A stretch of DNA of 64,000 bases from Dactylosporangium aurantiacum. Its GTDB lineage: Bacteria; Actinomycetota; Actinomycetes; Mycobacteriales; Micromonosporaceae. Position 1 is the stretch's first letter. Every line of letters begins with the position of its first letter. The stretch is from the NCBI RefSeq assembly GCF_000716715.1, contig NZ_JNYJ01000016.1, positions 62,001 to 126,000 on the forward strand, read 5' to 3'. Position numbers and translations under genes: made by a program. The notes under the pieces are model-generated. The model made no database searches. It was given only the letters and a program-made list of their open reading frames with translations, and had not been told where the DNA came from. Positions 51,037 through 58,393 of this stretch are shown piece after piece.

Positions 51037-53961
51037 CTACGGGCCGACGTGGACGTGTCCCGCCCAGAGCAGTGGATTGTCCGGGTACCGCTGCCGGAGC
51101 CGGGCGAGTGCGGTGTGCACCCCGACCGCGACCGGCCGGCGGTCGAGCAGCTCGGCGTAGATCTCGGCGGTGATCAGCCGGGCGTCGGCGTCGCCGATCC
51201 GCCACAGTGTCCCGATCGCGTGGGTGAAGCCGGCGAGCTGGAACGCGGACGAGATGTGCACCGCCTCGTCGATGAGGTCGGCCCCACCGAACGCCGTGGT
51301 GCAGGCCGAGAGGTACGCCAGGTCCGCCTGCCGCAGATCCAGCTCGGCGAGGTCGCGAACCGTCAGCACCTCCTCGTGCAGGACGAGGTGGCTGTCGGCG
51401 GGATTCTGCTCGCTGGCACCGTGACAGGCGAAATGCGCCCAGCGGCTGCCGGCGAGCGCGGCGAGGACGTCGGCTCTGGTGGCCGCCGCACCGAGATACG
51501 TCGTCACGGACGTCTCACCGGCCTCCTCGAGCCGGCGCACGACATCCGCCGCCTCCGCTGAGGTCTCCGGCAACGGCCGGTGGCCGACCGGGTCGGGCAC
51601 CGCCACGACGAGCGACGTCCCGGCCGTGACCGGCGTCGCCGTGCGCATCCGCTCGGCGGCGTGGGCCAGCGCCCGGACCGTCGGCGCGTACGACGAGACC
51701 GTGCGGGCCATGACCGAGGTGTCGGTCCCGTCGTCACGGCCGGCCGCGTGCAGCGGGACCACCGTCAACGGTCCGGTCGGTATCCACCAGACGTGCCGGT
51801 CGGCCGCCGCCCACCCGCGTGCCTCCAGATGGTCCAGGACCGGCAGGGCGACCCGGTCCCAGAGGTCGGCGAGGACGGCCCGCAGCTCGCCCGCGGTGCT
51901 CCAGTCCGGCTCGGACACGGCCCGCAGGAGCCGGTTGGCGTCGTCACGGGCCGTGGCGTAGCTCAGCTGCGGCAGTTCGGCGTGACTGACCTCGTCGCCG
52001 ATCACCACCAGTGCGTCGCATCGGTGCCGCGCGACGTTGATCACGACCGCCGGACCGGGCAGGGACGGTCGGGACGCCGGGCGGATCTCCAGGAAGTCGG
52101 CGAAGCCGGGCAACGCGCGGACCACGTCGAGCAGCCGGTCGCGCTCGCGCTCACGCTGGTGGAACAGGCGGGGATCGGGCTCCGCCCGGGCCTGCTCGTC
52201 GAGGCCGCCGAGCAGGCGCAGCAGCGTGGTCAGTGAGCCGGCGAGATCGGGGCGCAGCGCATGCAGGCGGGCGAGATCCGCCCGGTTGGTCAGGGTCTGC
52301 GCATACAGCAGGCCGCGGCCGGCTTCGACGAGCGCGAGCGCCTCCGCCGGCGCCGCCCCCGACTCCAGCGCCGCGGCCGCCGCCTCGGAGCCGAGGCCGG
52401 TCAGCTGCGACAGGTGACGTTGCCGGTCGTCGCGGTGCAGCCGGACGTCGATGACGCCGCCGAGCGCGTCGATCGCCAGCCGGAACTGGTGCAACGCGGC
52501 CGGCCATTCGCCGGCCTCGGCGTAGCACTCGCCGGCATCGGTCAGGCTCAACGTCCTGACCAGCGCCGGCGCTGTGGTCACCTGGCCGGACCGGGCGTAC
52601 GCGTCGGCGGCGGCGCGCAGGTCCGCGACGCCGCCGGACGCGGCCCGGCGGCGGTGGACGAGGCCCAGGTTCGCCAGGATGGCGGCGGATCCCGGCTCGG
52701 CGGGATCGACCAGCGCCGCGGCCTCCTCGCCGGCCCGGACCGCGGCGTCGAGGTCCGCGGGGTCGTCACGTGCCCTGGACCGCGCGGACAGCGCCGCGGC
52801 GAGGTTCGACAGGTGCCTGGCGCGCCGGCCGGCGCCGCCGCCGGCGCTCGCCGTGGCGGCCCGCGCCGCGGCCACGGCGCTGTCCAGATCCGCGGCGGCG
52901 GCACCGCGGTCGACGCCGCCGGCCCTGACGCGCAGTGCGGTGCTCAGCGCCGACTGGTGACCGGCATGGTCGGGGTGGGCCGGGTCGACCGCGGCCGCCG
53001 CCTCCCGCAGTGCCTCGACCGCGGTGTCGGCGTCGGCGAGGGCGCCGTAGCGCTGGAATCGGGTCCGTGCGGCCCTGGCCAACGCCGCCAGGAGCTTGTG
53101 TCGGTCCGGGTCGCCCGCTGCGGCACTGTCGACAGCGGCCCAGGCGGCGTCGACCGCGGCGGTGAGGCTGTGCGCGTCGCCGCGGTGCAGCGAGCGCAGG
53201 AACAGCGCGCCGGCGAGGTTGGCCAGATGCCCGGGGCGTTCCCGCGGATCCGACTCCTCGACCGCCAACCAGAGCAGGTCGACGGCGGCGTCCAGGTCGT
53301 CGACCGTGCCGGTGTGATCGAAGCGTGTCGCCAGCGCCGACGCGAGGTTGGACCGCCGCCCGGGCAACCGCGGATCGCCGGCCGGCGTCGTGGTCACACA
53401 GTCCCGGGCGGCGTCGATCGCACCGTCCAGCGCGTCGAGGTCGCCGGTGGCCTCGAACCATCCGATGTTGGCCATGGCCAGCTGCGTCAGGCAGACGAGA
53501 CGTCTGGCCGGGTCGCCGGTGAGCCGCTCCAGGACGAGCTGGAGCAGCAGCCGCGCGTCGAGGTACAGGTCCGGCTGCGCGAACCTGCGCTCGTCCCGGA
53601 GCAGCCGTTGCGCCCGCTGGTGCCACTCACCCACGTCCTGCTGGGTCACGGCGCTCACCTGGCTGACCACGTCGCGGACACCGTCGGGCACCAGATCGGG
53701 TGCTTGGCGGAAGACCGTCGCGAAGTGCCGCAACGCCAGCATCGCGTCGTCTCGGCCGTGGTCGGCCGGCAGTTCGGCGATGACCCGGTAGTGGTGCAGC
53801 AGCGCCAGGCTGTACGCGACCTCGAGCTCGCCGGCGCGCGGCGCCAGGCTGTCGGCGTGGGCCGTCGCCTCCGCCGAGCCGAGGATCTCCCCGCCCGCCT
53901 GGCCGGTGCTGAAGCGGTCCAGCAGCTCGTCGAGCGCCATGAGTGGGTCGCCGGTGTTCAT
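51037..53961 (-). CDS. TPR-CHAT protease (intact catalytic dyad)
   Basis: A 974-residue protein: N-terminal helical domain, degenerate TPR-like repeats (GRRSNLASALATRFDHTGTV, RARHLSNLAAALSARSRARD), a helical linker (LALVEAGRGLLYAQTLTNRA), then a full CHAT domain. Landmarks are VWWIPTGPLTVVPLHAAGRD, the catalytic His in SRWAHFACHGASEQNP and the catalytic Cys in LAYLSACTTAFGGADLIDEA, ending GHVHVGP. It is a paralogue of the convergent gene at 47691, whose stop is 13 bp away. CHAT proteases of this layout are caspase relatives used in defence or programmed death; substrate unknown. ATG 53961 has GGAAGG upstream. Confidence 0.88.
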   Translation of the reverse strand: MNTGDPLMALDELLDRFSTGQAGGEILGSAEATAHADSLAPRAGELEVAYSLALLHHYRVIAELPADHGRDDAMLALRHFATVFRQAPDLVPDGVRDVVSQVSAVTQQDVGEWHQRAQRLLRDERRFAQPDLYLDARLLLQLVLERLTGDPARRLVCLTQLAMANIGWFEATGDLDALDGAIDAARDCVTTTPAGDPRLPGRRSNLASALATRFDHTGTVDDLDAAVDLLWLAVEESDPRERPGHLANLAGALFLRSLHRGDAHSLTAAVDAAWAAVDSAAAGDPDRHKLLAALARAARTRFQRYGALADADTAVEALREAAAAVDPAHPDHAGHQSALSTALRVRAGGVDRGAAAADLDSAVAAARAATASAGGGAGRRARHLSNLAAALSARSRARDDPADLDAAVRAGEEAAALVDPAEPGSAAILANLGLVHRRRAASGGVADLRAAADAYARSGQVTTAPALVRTLSLTDAGECYAEAGEWPAALHQFRLAIDALGGVIDVRLHRDDRQRHLSQLTGLGSEAAAAALESGAAPAEALALVEAGRGLLYAQTLTNRADLARLHALRPDLAGSLTTLLRLLGGLDEQARAEPDPRLFHQRERERDRLLDVVRALPGFADFLEIRPASRPSLPGPAVVINVARHRCDALVVIGDEVSHAELPQLSYATARDDANRLLRAVSEPDWSTAGELRAVLADLWDRVALPVLDHLEARGWAAADRHVWWIPTGPLTVVPLHAAGRDDGTDTSVMARTVSSYAPTVRALAHAAERMRTATPVTAGTSLVVAVPDPVGHRPLPETSAEAADVVRRLEEAGETSVTTYLGAAATRADVLAALAGSRWAHFACHGASEQNPADSHLVLHEEVLTVRDLAELDLRQADLAYLSACTTAFGGADLIDEAVHISSAFQLAGFTHAIGTLWRIGDADARLITAEIYAELLDRRPVAVGVHTALARLRQRYPDNPLLWAGHVHVGP

Positions 53962-54058
53962 ACACTGCCTTCCCGCCGGTGGGGCGTGCCGGTCAACGGT
54001 GCGGTGGCGTCGCGGTGCAACGGTCGCACAGGCGACCGGTCGCCTTCGAGTCCTTCGC

Positions 54059-54904
54059 TCACGCCAAGCCCCACAGTTCCTGGTCGTCGACGGGGCGGAA
54101 CCCGGCGGCTTCGGCCATGGCCTTGGCCACGGCGAAGTTGTGGGCGACCTCGGCCGGGCCGTGTGCGTCGCTGCCGAACGACAGCCATCGGCCGCCGCTG
54201 TCCCGCCACCAGCGCAGGAGTGTGAACGGTTCGGCGAGGCGGGTGTTGAGCTCGAAGATCCGTCCGGTGCCGGCGAGGGCGGTCAGGACGGCGCGGAGCT
54301 CCTCCTCGAATGCTGCCACAGCCATCGTTCCCGCCGACTGCGGCCAGGCCCGCAGCGGATAGTCGACGTGGCCGAGGATCGCGAACGCACCGGTGTCCTG
54401 GACCATGCGGAGCACCTCGGTGAGGTACCGCCGGACGACGTCGTGCGGCTCGGTCGTGCCGTAGAGCCGGTCGACGACGGCGAACACTCCGCGGTCGGCC
54501 AGGGAGTGCACGGAGCCGACGACCCGGTCGAACGGGTACCGGGCGAGCAGGTCCCGGGCCGCGTCGGCGTGCCAGTGCGGCTCACCGAGCTCCACGCCGG
54601 ACCGGATGCGCAGGCCGGGGAACGCGGCCCGGCACCGCTCGATGCTCTCGGCGTAGCCCGCGTGGTCGAACGCCGGGGCGTAGAACCGGCCGTCGTCGCC
54701 GATCATCGCCTGGAACTCGGCGGGCATGGTGGCGACCCCTTGCGGCGGGATGGTCCAACGGGTGAAGTCGGCATGCTCGGTGAAGGCGATCGCGCGCAGG
54801 CCGAGGGCCGCGGCGGCCGCGCACGAGCGCATCATCGATCCGCCGAGAGCGTCCCAGGACCATTCGGAATGCACGTGGTTGTCAGCAGGTAACACACCAA
54901 GCAT
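54059..54904 (-). CDS. PHP-domain phosphoesterase (histidinol-phosphatase-like)
   Basis: A 281-residue PHP protein with the metal-ligand motifs in order: DNHVHSEWSWD, FTEHADFTRW, GVELGEPHWH, VGSVHSLADRG, LGHVDYPLRAW, FGSDAHGPAEVAHNF. These correspond to the trinuclear metal site of histidinol-phosphate phosphatases of the HisK type, though isolated PHP proteins act on many phosphoesters. It is not near his genes, so histidine biosynthesis is unproven. ATG 54904 lacks a clear RBS. Confidence 0.88.
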   Translation of the reverse strand: MLGVLPADNHVHSEWSWDALGGSMMRSCAAAAALGLRAIAFTEHADFTRWTIPPQGVATMPAEFQAMIGDDGRFYAPAFDHAGYAESIERCRAAFPGLRIRSGVELGEPHWHADAARDLLARYPFDRVVGSVHSLADRGVFAVVDRLYGTTEPHDVVRRYLTEVLRMVQDTGAFAILGHVDYPLRAWPQSAGTMAVAAFEEELRAVLTALAGTGRIFELNTRLAEPFTLLRWWRDSGGRWLSFGSDAHGPAEVAHNFAVAKAMAEAAGFRPVDDQELWGLA

Positions 54905-54935
54905 GGTCGCGGTGGCCCGTTCGCACCGGCAACGA

Positions 54936-54974
54936 CGCCGTCTGTACGGCGTTGTCCGGACCTGTGTCCGGACG
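54936..54974. promoter_or_regulatory. Two adjacent inverted repeats with identical CTGT spacers
   Basis: ACGCCGT-ctgt-ACGGCGT (54936-54953) and GTCCGGAC-ctgt-GTCCGGAC (54955-54974) lie side by side in the 128-bp gap between the divergent PHP and phosphotransferase genes. Arms are perfect. They may be operators for both genes or form a cruciform. Confidence 0.5.
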
Positions 54975-55032
54975 CCCGCGGCGGCGTTGCGTCATTGCCC
55001 GGCCCTCGCGGCCGCACCTATCATCGCTGACC

Positions 55033-55950
55033 ATGTCAGCTGCCGAGGACCTGCTCACCCACCTTCTCGACCTCGCCGGACGCCACGGTCTGCGGGTGCG
55101 TCCGGAGACGGCGCGGGTCGACGACACCGGCTGGGACTTCGTGGTGGTCCACGTCGACGGCGATGACGGCCGGCCATGGATCCTGCGGGCACCGCGCCGG
55201 CCGGGTGCCGGTGCGACGGTGCGGGCCGAGCAGCGTCTCCTCGAGCTGCTGCGCGGGCGGTTCCCGGTCGCGATCCCGGACTGGCGGTACGCGGACGAGA
55301 CCTTCATCGCGTACCCGCGGCTGCCCGGCGAGCCGGCCGCGGCCGAGGATCCGGTGACGTTCGAGCTGCGGTGGCGCATCGACCGGCAGCGTCCGCCGCG
55401 GCACTACCTGCTCGCCCTCGGCCAGTGCATGGCGCGGTTGCACGCCACGGACACGCACGCGGCGGCCGGGACGGGCATCCCGGTGCGTGCACCGGACACG
55501 ATCCGCGCGCGGTTCGCCGGTCATCTCGCCTTCGGCGCCGCCGAGCTGGGCATGCACGCGACCTGGCTGGAGCGGGGGCGGCGCTGGCTGGACGACGACG
55601 CGTTGTGGTCGCCGCGGGTGGTGCTGATCCACGGTGACCTCCATCCGGGCCACACGCTGGTCGGCGAGGACGGGACGTTGCTGGCCGTGCTCGACTGGAC
55701 GGACGCGGAGGTCGGCGATCCGGGGCAGGAGTTCGTGGAGGCGGCCCGGAAGTTCCCCGCTCACGTGCTGGACGAGCTCATCGGTGCCTACGTCGGAAGT
55801 GGCGGCCCGTCGTGGCCAGGGCTGCGCGGCCATGTGGTGGAGGCGATCGCGTTCGCGCCGCTCGCGCTCGCGGTGCTCGGGGCCGAGGCCGGCCAGCAGC
55901 GCTACGTCGACAAGGCGCGAGCGGTGCTGGGCGTGCCGACCGCGGGATGA
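55033..55950 (+). CDS. Macrolide 2'-phosphotransferase-like kinase (APH family)
   Basis: A 305-residue antibiotic-kinase-fold protein. The nucleotide lobe has DFVVVHVDGDDGRPWILRAP. The catalytic loop is VVLIHGDLHPGHTLVGEDG with Asp and His, and the metal Asp is in LAVLDWTDAEVGDPGQEF. The HPGHTLV and WTDAEVGDP wording is that of Mph macrolide phosphotransferases. It would phosphorylate and inactivate macrolides if expressed. TATCAT lies 8 nt before ATG 55033, a leaderless arrangement. Confidence 0.85.
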   Translation: MSAAEDLLTHLLDLAGRHGLRVRPETARVDDTGWDFVVVHVDGDDGRPWILRAPRRPGAGATVRAEQRLLELLRGRFPVAIPDWRYADETFIAYPRLPGEPAAAEDPVTFELRWRIDRQRPPRHYLLALGQCMARLHATDTHAAAGTGIPVRAPDTIRARFAGHLAFGAAELGMHATWLERGRRWLDDDALWSPRVVLIHGDLHPGHTLVGEDGTLLAVLDWTDAEVGDPGQEFVEAARKFPAHVLDELIGAYVGSGGPSWPGLRGHVVEAIAFAPLALAVLGAEAGQQRYVDKARAVLGVPTAG

Positions 55951-55962
55951 CGGCGCGGCCGC

Positions 55963-56790
55963 TCACACGGCCTTGCGGGTGACCCGGTTGATCCTTGTGC
56001 CGGTGTCGGGGGTCAGGTCCGGGCCGGCGCCGTCCGCGCAGCCGAGCTGCGCCGCCAGGGCAGGGCCGTGGAGGTCGACGGCGGCCTCCATCAGGTCGGT
56101 GATCAGGGCCGTCGCCCCGCGACCCGCCCGTACCGCCGCGATCAGGGTCAGCGCCGACAGGATCGCCAGCGGCCACCAGGTGAGCGCCAGGACCGCGTAC
56201 AGCACGGCCCAGGCGATCCACCTGGCCGCCGCGTGCCACAGTCCGGCGGCGTGCCGCAGCTCGGCCCGGACGGCGTCCGGCAGCACCAGCCACAGCCTCG
56301 GCCACGCCGACGGCAGGTCGAGCCCGTAGGTGTTGCGGACGCGGCTCTCCAGCGCCGTCATCCGATCGCCCGTCCAGGTCGGCGACCGGGGCTCGGCGAG
56401 CGCGATCCGCGCACGGCGGCCGGCGAGCCGTCGCCGCCTGTCGCCATCGGTGGCGGCCTGCACCCCCGTGTCCGCCGTCTGCCAGCGATGCAGGCGCGAC
56501 CGCCGCAGCAGCCGCGACAGCGGCCACGGCACCGCCCGGCCGAGCCAGACCTGGCGGACGACCCCGGCGAGGACGTCCACGGCGATGACGCCGGCCGCGC
56601 CCACCAGCGGCAGCGCCACGAGCAACGCCACGACCCGGTCGGCGGCGTGCTGCTGCGCCGTGCCACGGCCCAGGTCGAGGTCGACCCGTCCCCACCACCC
56701 GGCGCCGGTGGCCGCGGCGATCCACAGCACCACCGCGGGCTCGGCGAACCGTCTCCACCGCCCCAGCTGGACCGGCTCGTCGATCAGCAT
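55963..56790 (-). CDS. Membrane protein of the NB-ARC/kinase operon
   Basis: A 275-residue protein with four likely membrane helices: about 18-34 (AVVLWIAAATGAGWW), 50-72 (VVALLVALPLVGAAGVIAVD), 190-206 (WIAWAVLYAVLALTWW) and 207-222 (LAILSALTLIAAV). A large basic cytosolic loop lies between pairs (LHRWQTADTGVQAATDGDRR). No family recognised. It begins 7 bp after the kinase-like gene in the same direction and ends the operon, making it a candidate membrane effector. Confidence 0.75.
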   Translation of the reverse strand: MLIDEPVQLGRWRRFAEPAVVLWIAAATGAGWWGRVDLDLGRGTAQQHAADRVVALLVALPLVGAAGVIAVDVLAGVVRQVWLGRAVPWPLSRLLRRSRLHRWQTADTGVQAATDGDRRRRLAGRRARIALAEPRSPTWTGDRMTALESRVRNTYGLDLPSAWPRLWLVLPDAVRAELRHAAGLWHAAARWIAWAVLYAVLALTWWPLAILSALTLIAAVRAGRGATALITDLMEAAVDLHGPALAAQLGCADGAGPDLTPDTGTRINRVTRKAV

Positions 56791-56797
56791 CCGCGGG

Positions 56798-58393
56798 TCA
56801 CCGGGTCTCGGGAATCATGGTGGACGGCTCGGTCCGGGTGAGGTTGCACCGCGGCTCCGGTCCGCCCGGCGACCGCCGCTCCAGCCGCCGGCACAACCGC
56901 AGCGGGCAGCGGTACACGTCGGCCTGGAACTCCCCCTCCGTGCCCGACGTGCCGAACCTGGGGTCGAACTGCGGACCGCCGAGCCCGCGGACGAACTCCC
57001 GCAGCTCCTCGGTGCGGTCCACGCCGCCGAGAGCGTCGGTCCGGAACTGCTCCACCGTGTCGCGGTGCGCGTCGCCCGCCGCCGTTCTCAGGCCGGTGTA
57101 GTGCCGGCACAGCCAGCCGGTCGTGTCGGGGCCGGTGCGCTCGGCGACGGGCGCCGGGTGCGCGGAGCGCCTGCTCGCGTTCGGGTGTGCCCGCTCGAAC
57201 TGCGCGGCGGCCCGGGCAGCGAGCCGCAGGAACCATGGCTTGGCCGCCTCCGGGGTCGAGGTGCGGCCCAGGAAGAGCATGGCGCAACCGACGATCGACA
57301 GCAGCGTCTGCAGCCGCCACTTGGGCTCAAGACCGGTCGGGTGCACCCAGCCGACCGCTTCGTCGTGCACCGCGCGGACGACCAGGTCGAGCCAGCCGGG
57401 GACGAGCTGATGCGGCCCGTCGTCGGGGTCGAGCAGCAGGTCGATGAGGGCGTCGCACTGCGACGTGGACAGCGTCTCGAATGCCCGGGCGATGATGTAG
57501 AGCACGAAGTGCACCGGGTCGCGGGTCACCGGACCCTGCTGCTCGTACAGCGCCGTGTCGATGAGGAAGAACGCCGTGGTGTCGAACGGCCTGACCTTGA
57601 CGAGGGCATTGTCGGAGTGCAGGTCGCCGTGGGTGCGGCCGACGATCGCCGGCACCGTGACCGCGTCGGCGAAGTACTCCCCCTTCGCCAGCGCGAACGG
57701 GGAGGGCAACGGTTCGGCTTCGCCGGCGACCCGCACGTGGTCGCCCTGGTGCCGGCGGGCCAGCTCGTGCAGCCGGCCGTCGGGCGCCAGCTGGTCGCCG
57801 ATGTGCGCCCGCAGGAACTCGCGGACCGTCCATGCGTTGGCCGGGGGCGGGGCGATGTACGGGCGGCCGGCCCAGTCGTGCAGCACACCGTGGACGATGG
57901 CGCGGCAGGCGTCCGCGAATTCCTCCGGGGTGCAGCTCACCCCGGCGGTGCCGACCGGCTCGGGGTCGATGGTGATGCGGAGCATCCGCCGCAGGAGCAC
58001 GGTGAGCACCTCGGTGCTCGGCAAGTCCTTGCCGGCGATGCTCTGGAACGTGATCCAGCGGCCGACGCCCGCCGCGACCGCCTCGTGCTGGAACGTGGTG
58101 AGGTGCCGGCCGGCGAACTCCTTCGCCTCCCGTACCGCCGCCCGGTGCCGCTTGTACTCCAGCTCGTGCAGCCGCCCGTCCTCGGCCTGCAGCACCTTGA
58201 GCACGAGCAGCCGGGTCTCGGCGGTCCCTTCGTCGGTCTCGCTCACCACGGCCACCGGTGCGCGGCTGCGACCGTTGACCAGCCAGTGCTGCAGCTCGTA
58301 GAAGCGATCGTGGAGCTCGGCCCATGCGGCCAGGGTCGCCGCCACGTCAGGCTCGAGGCCCCGCCGCAGGTTGTCGTCGAGGTGGTCACTCAT
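56798..58393 (-). CDS. Kinase-fold (APH/protein-kinase-like) protein of an NB-ARC operon
   Basis: A 531-residue protein. LLVLKVLQAEDGRLHELEYK provides a VAIK-like Lys and a helix-C Glu. The catalytic loop is IVGRTHGDLHSDNALVK (H-G-D-L-H-x-D-N) and the metal-binding segment FFLIDTALYEQQGPVTRDPV replaces DFG. All key kinase residues are therefore present. The C-terminal 230 residues (PKWRLQTLLSIVGCAMLFLG, FDPRFGTSGTEGEFQADVYR) are unlike known kinases. The start overlaps the NB-ARC gene stop by ATGA, so the two products are made together. Resembles the kinase-like partners described in STAND-based conflict systems; function inferred. Confidence 0.72.
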   Translation of the reverse strand: MSDHLDDNLRRGLEPDVAATLAAWAELHDRFYELQHWLVNGRSRAPVAVVSETDEGTAETRLLVLKVLQAEDGRLHELEYKRHRAAVREAKEFAGRHLTTFQHEAVAAGVGRWITFQSIAGKDLPSTEVLTVLLRRMLRITIDPEPVGTAGVSCTPEEFADACRAIVHGVLHDWAGRPYIAPPPANAWTVREFLRAHIGDQLAPDGRLHELARRHQGDHVRVAGEAEPLPSPFALAKGEYFADAVTVPAIVGRTHGDLHSDNALVKVRPFDTTAFFLIDTALYEQQGPVTRDPVHFVLYIIARAFETLSTSQCDALIDLLLDPDDGPHQLVPGWLDLVVRAVHDEAVGWVHPTGLEPKWRLQTLLSIVGCAMLFLGRTSTPEAAKPWFLRLAARAAAQFERAHPNASRRSAHPAPVAERTGPDTTGWLCRHYTGLRTAAGDAHRDTVEQFRTDALGGVDRTEELREFVRGLGGPQFDPRFGTSGTEGEFQADVYRCPLRLCRRLERRSPGGPEPRCNLTRTEPSTMIPETR

